Shown: positions 34,382 through 43,517, counted from the first letter of the stretch. The stretch: 64,000 bases of DNA from Natrialba chahannaoensis JCM 10990 (GCF_000337135.1 NZ_AOIN01000099.1:46500-110499); one strand, 5' to 3'. The notes: generated from the letters alone by a model not told the origin. Translations and numbers: made by a program.

Positions 34382-34900
34382 ATGACCCGGGGGTTCTACA
34401 TCGGCCGCTTTCAGCCCTTCCACAACGGCCATTACAACATGGTCGAACGCATCGCCGCCGACGTCGACGAACTCGTTCTCGGCATCGGCAGTGCCGACAA
34501 CTCACACACCGTTCGCAACCCGTTCACCGCCGGCGAGCGAATCATGATGATCACCAAATCGCTCGTCGACACCGACCTCGTCACCTACGCCGTCCCCATC
34601 GAGGACTTAGAACGTAACTCTGTCTGGGTGAGCCACGTCCAGAGCATGAGCCCCGACTTCGACGTCGCCTACTCGAACAACCCGCTCGTCATCCAACTCT
34701 TTCGCGAGGCCGACATCGAAATCCGCCAGTCCCCGATGTTCAACCGGGACGTACTCGAGGGCTCCGAGGTTCGCGAACGCATGATCAACGGCGACGACTG
34801 GGAGTCGCTCGTCCCCGAACCGGTCGTCGAAGTCGTCGACGAAATCGGCGGTATCGAACGCATTCAGATGGTCAGCGGCTCGGATTCGAACGGCGACTAG
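34382..34900 (+). CDS. nadM: Nicotinamide-nucleotide adenylyltransferase (archaeal)
   Basis: Makes NAD from NMN and ATP. The 172-aa protein opens MTRGFYIGRFQPFHNGHYNMVE with the HxGH nucleotidyl-transfer motif, continues with VLGIGSADNSHTVRNPFTAGERIMMI and YSNNPLVIQLFREA, and ends with the EVRERMINGDDWESLVPEPV block of archaeal NadM. ATG 34382 is preferred to 34373 because CTTAAG at 34352-34357 is at the right distance for a leaderless transcript from 34382. A membrane-protein gene starts three bases after its stop. Confidence 0.93.
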   Translation: MTRGFYIGRFQPFHNGHYNMVERIAADVDELVLGIGSADNSHTVRNPFTAGERIMMITKSLVDTDLVTYAVPIEDLERNSVWVSHVQSMSPDFDVAYSNNPLVIQLFREADIEIRQSPMFNRDVLEGSEVRERMINGDDWESLVPEPVVEVVDEIGGIERIQMVSGSDSNGD

Positions 34901-34903
34901 CGC

Positions 34904-35449
34904 GTGTACACTCCGGTTCCAGACCGCTCACAGGGGCGTGATTTGTCTCGGTTTCCATCAGTCTGGGTTGCGGCGACGATGGCAATACTCGGCGTCTCCG
35001 CGCTCGGAGGGATGCTCGTAACGCTCGCCGTTGCTACCGAGATGACGACACCGACGAGCGGCTCTGTTGCACTCAGCAATCTGCTCCAGAGCGTTTCGAT
35101 GTACGCAGTCGCGGTGGCGTTGACCACCGGTCTGCCACCAGGCTTTGTTGTCCTCCGACGAGTCATCGACACAGCAAGATCGGGAACAGAGCTTGCACTC
35201 GGCCCCGGCACGTTCGTCCTGCTCTGTCTCGAGTGCTGTGCGCTCGTCAGCGCCGCCGTGAGCTATCCGATCGTCGTTATCTTTGCGGAGTTCTGGGGAC
35301 CTGGGTTCCGACCAGTGTCGATCGCACTGACGTTCGGACTCGAGTCCGTCGCCGGCGTAACTGGCCACGAGGCGGTCGCCCTGTTTCTGCTGGCGGTGGT
35401 CTGCTGGGCTGTTGCCTGGCTGATTGCGGCTGTTCGTGGCGAGACCTGA
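34904..35449 (+). CDS. Small membrane protein, unknown function
   Basis: 181 aa with four predicted membrane segments (about residues 21-45, 62-85, 103-125, 150-175). Not recognised. It begins with a GTG at 34904, three bases after the nadM stop, so it is read from the nadM transcript; an internal ATG at 34980 would shorten it into the first helix. It contains no catalytic motif that can be named. Confidence 0.6.
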   Translation: MYTPVPDRSQGRDLSRFPSVWVAATMAILGVSALGGMLVTLAVATEMTTPTSGSVALSNLLQSVSMYAVAVALTTGLPPGFVVLRRVIDTARSGTELALGPGTFVLLCLECCALVSAAVSYPIVVIFAEFWGPGFRPVSIALTFGLESVAGVTGHEAVALFLLAVVCWAVAWLIAAVRGET

Positions 35450-35527
35450 GCGGGCGGCAGGGTCCCGCTTTCCGACCGGGTGTCCGGTTCCGAACAACCT
35501 TTTCTGAATCGGCGGCTTTGATACGGC

Positions 35528-36592
35528 ATGATCACGATCGCGTCGGACTTTGGCTCGCCGTATCCGGCGACGATGAAGGGCGTGCTCTGTCAGCGTGTGG
35601 ATGCCAGCGCTGAAACGGGAACTGGCGCAGGAACAGGAACAGGAACAGGCACGGCCACGGGTACAGACGCGGAGACGGACACAGACACCGGAACTACTCC
35701 CGTCACTTCATCCACCTCGCCCACTCCGTCCACCACTACCAGTACCACTCCCAACACCGACACCACCAGACTGGTCGACATCGCCCACGACTTCCCACGC
35801 CAAGATATCCGGGCGAGCAGCTTCTGGCTGCGCGAAATCCTGCCGTACTACCCACCGGCAGTTCACCTCGTCGTCGTCGACCCTGGCGTCGGCACCGACC
35901 GCGACGCACTCGTCGTCCGCGCGGGCGAGCACATCCTGGTCGGACCGGACAACGGCGTCCTGCTGCCCGCCGCCCGCCGACTCGCAGGCGAAGACGGAGA
36001 CACATCGTCGGCGGGGCCACTCGAGTACTACGTCATCGACGAAACCGAACTCGAGCCGCCGGCGGTTGCGGGCCAGGGCGGTCCCCAGCAGAGCGACGAC
36101 GCGGCTGGCCCAGCAAGCAACACCTTCCACGGCCGCGACGTGTTCGCACCCGCTGCTGGCGACGTTCACGAGTTCGGCCTCGACCGGTGCGACGACCTGA
36201 TCGAACTCCCCTTCCTCGAGCGGACGGAGTCGGTCGTCGACCTCTCGCTACCGAGCGCAACTGTTGACGATGACCGCGCTGAGGGAGAGGTGCTCGTCGT
36301 CGATGATTTCGGCAACGCTATTACGAACGTACCAGGGAGATTTCTGGCGGCAGGTGGCCGTGACCACGACAACGACAACGACCACGACAACGACCGCACC
36401 CACGTACTTGCGAACGGCGAGCGGGTACCTGCTGTGGACACCTTCGCTGCCGTTCCCGTCGGCGACCGCCTCGCAACCGCCGGCAGCCACGGCTACGTCG
36501 AACTCGATGTCAACCAGGGACGGGGCAACGAAGCGTTCGATCTCGGGGCCGGTGATCGGGTGGTACTCGAGTTCCCCGTGGTCGAGTCGTAG
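35528..36592 (+). CDS. S-adenosyl-L-methionine hydroxide adenosyltransferase (DUF62) with repeat inserts
   Basis: Hydrolyses SAM to adenosine and methionine; family also includes fluorinase and chlorinase. The 354-aa protein keeps all family blocks: ITIASDFGSPYPATMKGV, VDIAHDFPRQDIRASSFWL, VVVDPGVGTDRDALVV, GPDNGVLLPAA, FHGRDVFAPAAGDV and VLVVDDFGNAITNVP. About 54 residues of G/T/D/E/S/P low complexity are inserted between the first two blocks (about residues 27-80), and a second run of HDNDND type lies near residue 280. Both come from short repeats. Halide-binding specificity is not predicted; hydrolase activity is most likely. It may form an operon with nadM. Confidence 0.88.
   Translation: MITIASDFGSPYPATMKGVLCQRVDASAETGTGAGTGTGTGTATGTDAETDTDTGTTPVTSSTSPTPSTTTSTTPNTDTTRLVDIAHDFPRQDIRASSFWLREILPYYPPAVHLVVVDPGVGTDRDALVVRAGEHILVGPDNGVLLPAARRLAGEDGDTSSAGPLEYYVIDETELEPPAVAGQGGPQQSDDAAGPASNTFHGRDVFAPAAGDVHEFGLDRCDDLIELPFLERTESVVDLSLPSATVDDDRAEGEVLVVDDFGNAITNVPGRFLAAGGRDHDNDNDHDNDRTHVLANGERVPAVDTFAAVPVGDRLATAGSHGYVELDVNQGRGNEAFDLGAGDRVVLEFPVVES
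35606..35767 (+). repeat. In-frame GGAACA/GACACN hexanucleotide tract
   Basis: Consecutive hexamers (GGAACA, GGCACG, GACACA and variants) inside the DUF62 gene encode a G-T/D-T repeat that interrupts the conserved SAM-binding domain between two adjacent motifs. Confidence 0.85.
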
Positions 36593-36616
36593 CGATGGAC
36601 GATGAGCGAGGAAATA

Positions 36617-36702
36617 CTATAGTACCAACTGGAACTGTTTACACATCAATCACATAGCCTTCGTGCGATTGGGTGTGCACTGACTTTCAGTGGCTACTAT
36701 AG
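36617..36702. mobile_element. MITE-like palindromic element, copy A
   Basis: 86 bp bounded by CTATAGTA and its complement. Read on the minus strand, its first 41 bp match 37 of 41 positions of copy B (49353-49478), and its last 38 bp match 30 of 38. The whole element is a long imperfect hairpin with a 7-bp unique centre. No open reading frame and no clear target duplication. Most likely a non-autonomous transposon end pair. Confidence 0.7.
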
Positions 36703-36798
36703 GCTGGTGGCGAGACAGTTGTGAGCGCCAGCGCTGGAGCTAATTGGCACGGTCAGACAGGACAGGATAGGCCAGTCCAAAGAACGGCTGGCAGCGCG

Positions 36799-37170
36799 TT
36801 AGCCAACGATGTCAGCCCGCCGAGGATCAATCACGATTTCGCCGTCGTCGTGAATCGTGATGTCGTGCTGGGCGAACAGAAACGAGATCGAATCGGTTCG
36901 CTCGCCGATCCGGCGTGCCGACCGCCGACGCCAGTCAGTGACCAGCGCGTTCAGCGCGTCCGGATCGATACTGTTCGCGAGCGGTTCGAGTTCGGCCGGC
37001 TCAACGCCCGAAATCGACGAAATGGCGAGCGGTAGCGCCACTGTCACGGGCTCGTACTCGCTTTCGTCACACCACAGGTGGTAGGTGCCGCGAGCGTCGT
37101 TGTGGTAGACGGTCTGACCAACCGCCTCGTCGACCGGCGTCAATCGGTCTGATGGAGCCATGCCGGACAT
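36799..37170 (-). CDS. HalOD1 output-domain protein
   Basis: 123 aa. The family signature is visible: QTVYHNDARGTYHLWCDESEYEPVTVALPLAISSISGVEPAELEPLANSIDPDALNALV, then SISFLFAQHDITIHDDGEIVI. HalOD1 is a short haloarchaeal output domain found alone or after sensor domains; its biochemical role is unknown. ATG 37170 is supported by a TTAAGTGTTAA TATA-like sequence about 27 bp upstream; ATG 37161 is the alternative. Confidence 0.85.
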   Translation of the reverse strand: MSGMAPSDRLTPVDEAVGQTVYHNDARGTYHLWCDESEYEPVTVALPLAISSISGVEPAELEPLANSIDPDALNALVTDWRRRSARRIGERTDSISFLFAQHDITIHDDGEIVIDPRRADIVG

Positions 37171-37321
37171 AACAGCTAGGGACAAGGGATGTTAACACTT
37201 AACACTATTGGCCAGTCAGGAGACGTGACCAGTTCGAACACCAGAACGTAGTAGCCGAGCGATCAGAACGCAGTGCCTACCACGCGGTACGAGCGCTCCG
37301 CTTTCGGTATCTCAGGCGGCT

Positions 37322-37327
37322 AAAAAA
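37322..37327 (-). terminator. Candidate oligo-T terminator after the thermosome gene
   Basis: A run of six A on the plus strand (T on the transcribed minus strand) lies 47 nt downstream of the thermosome stop, a plausible U-tract terminator. Confidence 0.4.
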
Positions 37328-37373
37328 CGCGAGGCGGCAAGCCGTACCGCCGAGAAAGACAGCGACGGACGCG

Positions 37374-38951
37374 TTATTCGGCGGCAATGACGTCGTCGAT
37401 GCGGACGATCATCGTCGCGGCTTCGGTCGCGCTCTCGACCGCTTCACGCTTGACATCGGCTGGGTCAACGACACCGGACTCGAGTGGGTCGCCGATCGTG
37501 ACATCTTCACCGTCGGTGATTAGGCCGGCGCGGCCCTCGGATTCGTGGGCAGCGCGGAGGTCGACGAGTGCGTCGATTGGGTCCTGACCGGTGTTCGCGG
37601 CGAGCGTTCGTGGCACGACGTCGAGCGCGTCCGCGAAGGCGGTGACAGCGAGCTGCTTGCGACCCTCGATCCCGGCGGCTTCCTGGCGAATCTTGTCGGC
37701 GATGGCGATCTCGGTTGCACCGGCACCGGGCACGACCTCGCCCGACTCGAGTGCGGTGGAGACGACGTCGAGTGCGTCACCGATGGCGCGCTCGAGTTCG
37801 TCGACGACGTGCTCGGTGCCGCCGCGGACGAAGACGGTGACGGTCTCGGCGGCTGCACCGCCTTCGACGAACGCGAGGTCGTCGTCGCCGTAGTTTTCGG
37901 CGCTGATGCGGTCGGCGTGTCCAAAGTCGGCTTCCTCGAGGTCATCGAGTGCGCCGACGCGGGTTGCGCCGGTTGCGGAGATGATGTCCTTGGTGTCGCT
38001 GCTGCCGACGTTTTCGAAGACGAGAATGCCCTCGTTCGCGAGGAACGTGCTCACGCGGTCGTCGACGTCATCCGTGGTGATGACGACGTCAGCACCGCTT
38101 TCAGCGACGGTTTCGGCGTAGCCCTGCACCTCGCTCTCTTCAGCGTCGATGGCCGCGTTGAGCTGGTCGATGGAGTCGATGGCGTACTCCGCGTCGACAT
38201 CGCCGGTGCGGACGCCGAGTTCGACGTCGAGGACGGCGATCGAGGCGTCCTCGACCTCCGAGGGCATGCCCTCGTGAGCCGGCTCCTCGTCGATGACGAT
38301 GCCGGGGACGAGTTCGGTCGCGTTCGAGGAAGCACCGATCTGGGTGTGGACGGTGACGTTGTCGCGGGCGACGCCCTCGTCGCTCTCGACGTGGCGGACG
38401 GCCTCGACAACCGTCTCGGCGAGGGATTCGGCGGTGAGGCCACCGGTGCCCTTGCCGGTCATGCTGGATTCGGCGACCTGCTTCAGGATTTCGTCGTCGA
38501 CGGCGGCGTCACCGACCTGCTCGTCGATTGCGTCCTGTGCGATCGAGGCGGCCTCGTGGTAGCCCTCGACGATGGTCGTGGCGTGGACATCCTGATCGAT
38601 GAGGTCCTCGGCCTCGCCGAGGAGGTTCCCAGCGATGACACCTGCAGTCGTCGTGCCGTCGCCGACTTCCTCCTCCTGGGTCTCGGCGACTTCGACGATC
38701 ATCTGGGCCGCTGGGTGCTCGATGTCCATCTCGTTCAGGATGGTCGCCCCGTCGTTGGTGATGACGACCTCACCGCTCGAGTCGACGAGCATCTTGTCCA
38801 TCCCACGAGGTCCGAGCGTCGTCCGTACGGCCTCGGCAACTGCCTTGCCGGCCATGATGTTGGACGACTGGGCGTCGCGGCCCTGTGTTCGCTGGCTGTC
38901 CTCGCTCATAATGAACATGGGCTGTCCGCCCATGCGTCGCTGTTGTGCCAT
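37374..38951 (-). CDS. Thermosome subunit (group II chaperonin), CCT3-like
   Basis: ATP-dependent protein-folding chaperonin. The 525-aa protein has [58 protein letters not shown] (ATP site) and [20 protein letters not shown], with an unusual, highly acidic apical domain. The C-terminus ends IDDVIAAE, without the Gly-Gly-Met tail seen in the main haloarchaeal subunits. By this and by its position near lonB, nadM and the SAM hydrolase it resembles the third, non-essential Haloferax subunit. The start at 38951 ([13 protein letters not shown]) lies 36 nt after a strong TATA box. Confidence 0.92.
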   Translation of the reverse strand: MAQQRRMGGQPMFIMSEDSQRTQGRDAQSSNIMAGKAVAEAVRTTLGPRGMDKMLVDSSGEVVITNDGATILNEMDIEHPAAQMIVEVAETQEEEVGDGTTTAGVIAGNLLGEAEDLIDQDVHATTIVEGYHEAASIAQDAIDEQVGDAAVDDEILKQVAESSMTGKGTGGLTAESLAETVVEAVRHVESDEGVARDNVTVHTQIGASSNATELVPGIVIDEEPAHEGMPSEVEDASIAVLDVELGVRTGDVDAEYAIDSIDQLNAAIDAEESEVQGYAETVAESGADVVITTDDVDDRVSTFLANEGILVFENVGSSDTKDIISATGATRVGALDDLEEADFGHADRISAENYGDDDLAFVEGGAAAETVTVFVRGGTEHVVDELERAIGDALDVVSTALESGEVVPGAGATEIAIADKIRQEAAGIEGRKQLAVTAFADALDVVPRTLAANTGQDPIDALVDLRAAHESEGRAGLITDGEDVTIGDPLESGVVDPADVKREAVESATEAATMIVRIDDVIAAE

Positions 38952-38986
38952 GATTGTATCCTCACTAACTATGTCGTCAGCACTTC

Positions 38987-38994
38987 TATATAAA
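38987..38994 (-). promoter_or_regulatory. Strong TATA box of the thermosome gene
   Basis: TTTATATA on the minus strand, preceded by a run of A (GAAAAAG), in an otherwise GC-rich context. The predicted transcript starts about 14 nt before the ATG. This is one of the best TATA boxes in the window and fits a highly expressed, possibly heat-inducible promoter. Confidence 0.7.
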
Positions 38995-39108
38995 CTTTTT
39001 CCTCCTTCACCTTCTCCGTCTTGCGATTCTGACACCGACAGACGAGTGCTCCCAGTCGCTGTGAAAGTCGGTAGCAAAATATGGTTCGACACACAATAAC
39101 CGCGTGGG

Positions 39109-39951
39109 ATGCTGGAGCTGGAACACGGGTTTCGCGTCGTCGACAGCTACGCTCGGCTGGCCCCCGGACGACGCGACGAACCGCACGATCGGACGATCAC
39201 TCCCGACCGCCTCGAACGGGAGATGCATCAGGCGGGAATCACCAGATCGGTCGTCTTTCCACCGGCCGAACCGGAGACGAGCTACGTCGCGGCCAACAAC
39301 GGCGTCGCCAGACGCAGCGTCGACCGCCCCTTCGTCGCGTTCGCCCGAATCAACGGCTCGCGTCGGCCCGGGGCGACCGCTACGAGCCGCCTGCACAACG
39401 TCGTCAGCTGCCGCGGCCGAGAGGAGTACCACACAACACCCGGTGACGTCGAAAAGTACGCCTACGACGACCGCTTTCATGGCTTCGTCCTCGACCCACT
39501 CACCGACGGCCTGCCAGACGAGGAGGTACTCGAGACGCTCGACGATGTGGGCCTCCCGTTGATCGTCCGCGGTGGTGCGGATGCGCCACCAGCCGCGCTC
39601 GCCGAGACCGTCTTCGGGCGCTCGTTTCCCGTCGTCGTCGCCCACTTCGGCGGCCACCCACTCAGCCGGTCGCAGATGCACGAGATGGTGGATTTACTGG
39701 ACGAGTTCGACGACTGCTACGTCGAGACGAGTTTCGTCCGCTATCGGGACGTACTCGAGCGCGCGCTCCTTGAGCACCCTGACCGTGTCCTCTTCGGCAG
39801 CGGTGCGCCGGCCTGCCATCCAAACGTCGCGGTGATGGAGATTCTCACGCTCGACGTCTCCGAAGATAAGCTCTGGCGGGCGTTTTCGAAGAATGCGTGT
39901 CGCGTGATCGAGGCGCTCTCGCCGGATGCACAGTTGCGAATTCGTCACTGA
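39109..39951 (+). CDS. Amidohydrolase-family (TIM-barrel) protein
   Basis: 280 aa. The order of strands and the motifs VVAHFGGHP (His), YVETSFVRY and RVLFGSGAPACHP (Asp/Glu usually; here Gly-Ser-Gly-Ala) match the amidohydrolase 2 group (metal-dependent decarboxylases/hydrolases). The expected N-terminal HxH metal motif is replaced by DSYARLAP, so metal binding and activity are uncertain. Upstream is the divergent thermosome promoter. Substrate unknown. Confidence 0.72.
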   Translation: MLELEHGFRVVDSYARLAPGRRDEPHDRTITPDRLEREMHQAGITRSVVFPPAEPETSYVAANNGVARRSVDRPFVAFARINGSRRPGATATSRLHNVVSCRGREEYHTTPGDVEKYAYDDRFHGFVLDPLTDGLPDEEVLETLDDVGLPLIVRGGADAPPAALAETVFGRSFPVVVAHFGGHPLSRSQMHEMVDLLDEFDDCYVETSFVRYRDVLERALLEHPDRVLFGSGAPACHPNVAVMEILTLDVSEDKLWRAFSKNACRVIEALSPDAQLRIRH

Positions 39952-40140
39952 GTGCGGTGAGCCGAGCCCTGAGCGCGACGATTGTATCCCGTCGACCTTC
40001 CAGACCTGACAATGATCCTCCACTGCTGCGACGAGTGTAGTAATTTATAGTCATGCCCCAATACCCGCCACGTATGGACGCGGGATGGAGTCGGCTGCGA
40101 TCACTGTTTGCCCGACACTCGACGAACACTCGGAACGCTC

Positions 40141-40194
40141 GGCGTACCCGGCGTACCCAGCACACCCGGCACACCCGGCACACTCAGCGTACCC
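40141..40194 (+). repeat. Six 9-bp tandem repeats upstream of DUF368 gene
   Basis: GGCGTACCC, GGCGTACCC, AGCACACCC, GGCACACCC, GGCACACTC and AGCGTACCC follow without gaps. They are open in frame with the downstream gene and would encode a collagen-like (G-x-P) tripeptide repeat, but they precede the likely start and follow a good TATA box (TAATTTATAG, 40041-40050). They probably lie in the 5' untranslated region. Confidence 0.75.
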
Positions 40195-40227
40195 GAACCC
40201 GCTGGAAGATCCAGCAACCACCAATCA

Positions 40228-41190
40228 ATGGGATATAACGTCGACCAGGGCGTCAGCGACCGTCTCGCCCTCCTTCGGACCTACTGCTACGGCCTCTGTA
40301 TGGGCATCGCCGACGCCCTTCCCGGCATCTCCGGCGGCACCGTCGCCCTCCTGCTCGGCTTCTACAGCCGCCTCATCACCGCCGTCACCGCCCTCACGCC
40401 CGGCCGCGCACTTGAGGTCCTCCGTGGCTACGACCCCAATCGTCGTGACCGTGCGCGCGAGGCACTACTCGAGATGGACTTGCAGTTTCTGCTCCCGCTC
40501 GGTATCGGGATGGTAACCGCGGTCGCGCTCATCGGCAGTGCGGTCTCCGCGCTGTCCGAATCCCAGCCGATCGCACTCTTTGGCTTCTTCATCGGGCTCA
40601 TCGCCGCCTCGGCGGTGGTCCTCTTTCGGAGCCTGCCGTTCAGCACGACGAAACACGTCCTCGCAGCAGGAGCTGGGACCGCACTCGCATTGCTCGTCGC
40701 AAGTAACGTACTTCAGCTACCGGGAACCGGGCTGGTGCTCATCTTCCTCTCTGGTGCGCTGGCGATCAGTGCGATGATCCTCCCCGGCGTCTCGGGCTCG
40801 CTCATCCTGATTCTGCTCGGCCAGTACGTCGTGATGATGACCGAGTTGAGCGACTTTCTCACCGCAATCGGCCAGTACGTCTCGGGCGTCGGCTCGGTAG
40901 AGAACGTGCTTGATCCGGGGACGGCCGTCGTCGTCTTCGTCGTTGGCGGGCTGGTCGGACTGGTTACGATCGCTCGCGTGGTTCGAGCGGCCCTCGACTG
41001 GCAACGCGACCTGACGTTGCTCTTTCTGGTCGGCCTCATCGCTGGCTCGGTGCCTGCGCCGCTGCACAACATCGGCGAGGCACACGCCTGGACGAGTGAA
41101 GTCATCGGGTTTACGCTCGCCTGGGCGGTGCTCGGGGCACTCGTGTTGTTCGCGCTCGATGCGCTAGCTGGCGGCTTCGACCCAGAGTAA
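40228..41190 (+). CDS. DUF368-family polyprenyl-phosphate transporter (PopT-like)
   Basis: In bacteria DUF368 proteins flip undecaprenyl phosphate back across the membrane for reuse as a glycan carrier. The 320-aa protein has 8-9 membrane segments and the paired family motifs ALPGISGGTVALLLGFY (about residues 30-46) and MILPGVSGSLILILLGQY (about 185-202). In archaea the lipid would be dolichyl phosphate used in N-glycosylation; that is an inference. The start at 40228 (MGYNVDQGV) is chosen because the frame upstream is repeat sequence. The next gene, a GT2 glycosyltransferase, is convergent 33 bp away. Confidence 0.88.
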   Translation: MGYNVDQGVSDRLALLRTYCYGLCMGIADALPGISGGTVALLLGFYSRLITAVTALTPGRALEVLRGYDPNRRDRAREALLEMDLQFLLPLGIGMVTAVALIGSAVSALSESQPIALFGFFIGLIAASAVVLFRSLPFSTTKHVLAAGAGTALALLVASNVLQLPGTGLVLIFLSGALAISAMILPGVSGSLILILLGQYVVMMTELSDFLTAIGQYVSGVGSVENVLDPGTAVVVFVVGGLVGLVTIARVVRAALDWQRDLTLLFLVGLIAGSVPAPLHNIGEAHAWTSEVIGFTLAWAVLGALVLFALDALAGGFDPE

Positions 41191-41223
41191 GATTTCTCGG
41201 ACACCGTCAGCGCTTCGTTCGGT

Positions 41224-42129
41224 CTACCGGCGGTCGTACACCCGAACGGCCCGATCGTGGCGCACCGAAATTCCGTTCGGATTCCGCTGTGCCGACCGGT
41301 CACCGACGCGTGCCCGAATACCGTCGACGAACCCGCGCGCGGTGTTGGTAACAACGTCGGTACCGTCCGACACCCAACCCGTTGGCGTCGCCTCGCCGGA
41401 GACGATCCGGCGAACGCCGGACCCACCGTCTCGAAGCGCGCTGCCGATCGTCCGCACGACGACCGTCGGCCGCGGTCCGTAGTTCTTCGCGAGCCGGTAG
41501 GACAGCGCCCGGTACGTCGCTCCCCAGTCATACTCAGTCTGGCCGCCATCGGCACCAACTTCGGCGCGAACAGCCATCTCTCCCTGCCAGTGCACGTCGA
41601 AGCCGAGGCCCGCCACCCGATGTGCACAGTCGCGTGCTCCGTCACCCTTCAGATATTCGTCGAACCCGTCGAGCGCGTCGAGCACCGTTCGGTCGAAGGC
41701 GACGTTGCTCCCGTCGAACAGCGTCACCGATCGACGGGCGACGGTCGCCGTCCGCTCAGCATTGACCGTCTCGAGTTCCCCCGAGCCGGTGACCGGGCCG
41801 GTGACTACGTCCGCGCCATCCGCGAACGCAGTTTCGACAGCGTCGACCCAGCCGTTCTTGACCGCGTGCGCGCCGTCGAGGAAGGCGATCACGTCGCCCG
41901 TTGCGACGCTGCAGCCGACGTTGCGCGAGACGTTCTCGTTTCGCTCCGAAATCTCGACGAGCACGTCGACGTCGGGCCGATCACGGACAACACCCGTCGT
42001 TCCGTCAGAAGAAGGACCGTTGACGACGATCACTTCCGTCGACTGCGGGACAACCTCACAGAGTGCGTCGAGCGAGGACAGCAATCGCTCCCGGTCGTTG
42101 AGCGTCGAGACGACTACCGAGAGCTCCAT
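41224..42129 (-). CDS. Family 2 glycosyltransferase
   Basis: 301 aa. GT-A fold: ELSVVVSTLNDRERLLSSLDAL, VIVVNGPSSDGT, then RNVGCSVATGDVIAFLDGAHAVKNGWV (the DxD-type site appears as FLDGAH), GSNVAFDRTVLDALDGFDEYLKGDGARDCAHRVAGLGF. No membrane helix is visible, so it acts at the cytoplasmic face. Substrate unknown; the convergent PopT-like gene suggests surface glycan or N-glycan assembly. The start is the ATG complementary to 42127-42129. Confidence 0.88.
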   Translation of the reverse strand: MELSVVVSTLNDRERLLSSLDALCEVVPQSTEVIVVNGPSSDGTTGVVRDRPDVDVLVEISERNENVSRNVGCSVATGDVIAFLDGAHAVKNGWVDAVETAFADGADVVTGPVTGSGELETVNAERTATVARRSVTLFDGSNVAFDRTVLDALDGFDEYLKGDGARDCAHRVAGLGFDVHWQGEMAVRAEVGADGGQTEYDWGATYRALSYRLAKNYGPRPTVVVRTIGSALRDGGSGVRRIVSGEATPTGWVSDGTDVVTNTARGFVDGIRARVGDRSAQRNPNGISVRHDRAVRVYDRR

Positions 42130-42205
42130 ACTGTGTGGTAGAACACCCCGGGAGTAAAAATACGATGGGATTTGCCCGGTGGTGATACTGAGTGGTGAGC
42201 GTTCG

Positions 42206-42913
42206 TCACCGAAGCCGCGTGTTCCAGTACGACACCGACGCGAAGTGATCGGTGACTGCGTTCCCGCCAACCGCCGTATCGATCGTCCGGATCGGCGAGG
42301 CGAGCCCGTTCGGAATCGAGCGATAGAGGCCGTACGGAACGAGGAAGTCGTCCTCGACGTCGACCAGCGTCAGGTTCGTCTTCGCGAGCAACTCGCTGAC
42401 CTCACTCTTCGAGTACAGTCGCGATCCCATCGGCAGCGCCCAGTTATAGACGCTGCGCGCGCTAAAGCGGTTGAACGTATCGAAGACGATCTGGTCGCGC
42501 GAGACGCGACGCATCTCCCGCAAAAACGCCTCCGGATCGTCCGCGAGGTGGAAAAAGCGCATCGCGATCACCGTATCGAAGTGATCGTCCGGGAACGGCA
42601 ACCGCCCGGCGTCACCACGAAGGAACTCGAGTGTCCCCGCGGGGTCGGCGCGCTGTGCTTTCGTTCGTCCCTGTTGGAGCATCGCTGCAGAGATGTCGAG
42701 TCCAACGACGTCGGCGCCCTGTTCGGCGAGCATCACCGTGAATCGCCCAGTACCACAGGCGATCTCGAGGATATTCCGGTCCTCGACGGGCATGATCGCC
42801 TCGAGGACGGCTTGCTTCTCGCGGCGGTCGATCAGCTGTCCGCCCTTCGAAAAGCGTTTGTCGTCGTATTCCTCGGCGACGTCGTCGGCCTGGTACCACT
42901 CCTGTCCTTTCAC
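42206..42913 (-). CDS. Class I SAM-dependent methyltransferase
   Basis: 235 aa. SAM-binding motif I ILEIACGTGRFTVML, acidic loop VVGLDISAAMLQQGR, motif IV FDTVIAMRFFHLADDP; Rossmann-fold core complete. The acceptor is unknown; the N-terminal WYQADDVAEEYDDKRFSKGGQLID is common among small-molecule methyltransferases. The start is a GTG complementary to 42911-42913 (MKGQEWYQ). It is supported by a TATA-like CGTTTTAT at 42941-42948, at leaderless distance; the frame is open further upstream without homology. Confidence 0.85.
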   Translation of the reverse strand: MKGQEWYQADDVAEEYDDKRFSKGGQLIDRREKQAVLEAIMPVEDRNILEIACGTGRFTVMLAEQGADVVGLDISAAMLQQGRTKAQRADPAGTLEFLRGDAGRLPFPDDHFDTVIAMRFFHLADDPEAFLREMRRVSRDQIVFDTFNRFSARSVYNWALPMGSRLYSKSEVSELLAKTNLTLVDVEDDFLVPYGLYRSIPNGLASPIRTIDTAVGGNAVTDHFASVSYWNTRLR

Positions 42914-43159
42914 ACTGGGCGCAACTACAGTAGCCGTGGGATAAAACGATACTGGAGTTGGTCGGCACATCTGACTGGTCACCAGTCGGGTAACTCCCGA
43001 ACAAGTTCGCCCAGAATCAACTGCGGGAACGGAGTGCATCTAGCGATCGACCCACACAGCGATCCGTATTAATATCACATGTGTACTCCTTATACAACTT
43101 GGATTATTCGTATCCACATATAGGGAAGCTTTACCAGCACTGATTCCGCTCGACATGGT

Positions 43160-43441
43160 ATGAGCATGAGTACCGCAGAGGATGGCACCGCAGCAACCGA
43201 AGAGGTTCTTTCAGCCGACGAGTACCGCGAGCGACTTCGTGACCTCCCACCAAGCGCAAAACTGGTCGCGAAAGTTCTCGAAACCGATTCGCCGCTCTCG
43301 CAGGGGCAACTCGCCGAGGAATCACTGCTGCCAGACCGCACCGTTCGCTACGCGCTCAACCGTCTCGAGGACGTCGGCCTCGTCGACTCACGATACAGCT
43401 TCCGCGACGCCCGCAAGCAAGTGTACTACCTGAAGAACTGA
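43160..43441 (+). CDS. Winged-helix (MarR-like) regulator
   Basis: 93 aa. After an acidic N-terminus, the helix-turn-helix is LSQGQLAEESLLPDRTVRYALNRLEDVGLVDSRYSFRDARKQVYYLKN, with recognition helix and beta-wing. Single-domain haloarchaeal MarR/TrmB-like regulators of this size are common. The gene lies in an AT-rich upstream context (43068-43110, TATTAATATCACATG), which gives a strong promoter. Targets unknown. Confidence 0.85.
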   Translation: MSMSTAEDGTAATEEVLSADEYRERLRDLPPSAKLVAKVLETDSPLSQGQLAEESLLPDRTVRYALNRLEDVGLVDSRYSFRDARKQVYYLKN

Positions 43442-43517
43442 CATCTGAAGAACTAACCGCCGATCACAGGGGTTGTGCTGTCGACAATCACATTGTCGTC
43501 GCCCGTGATGTCGGACT

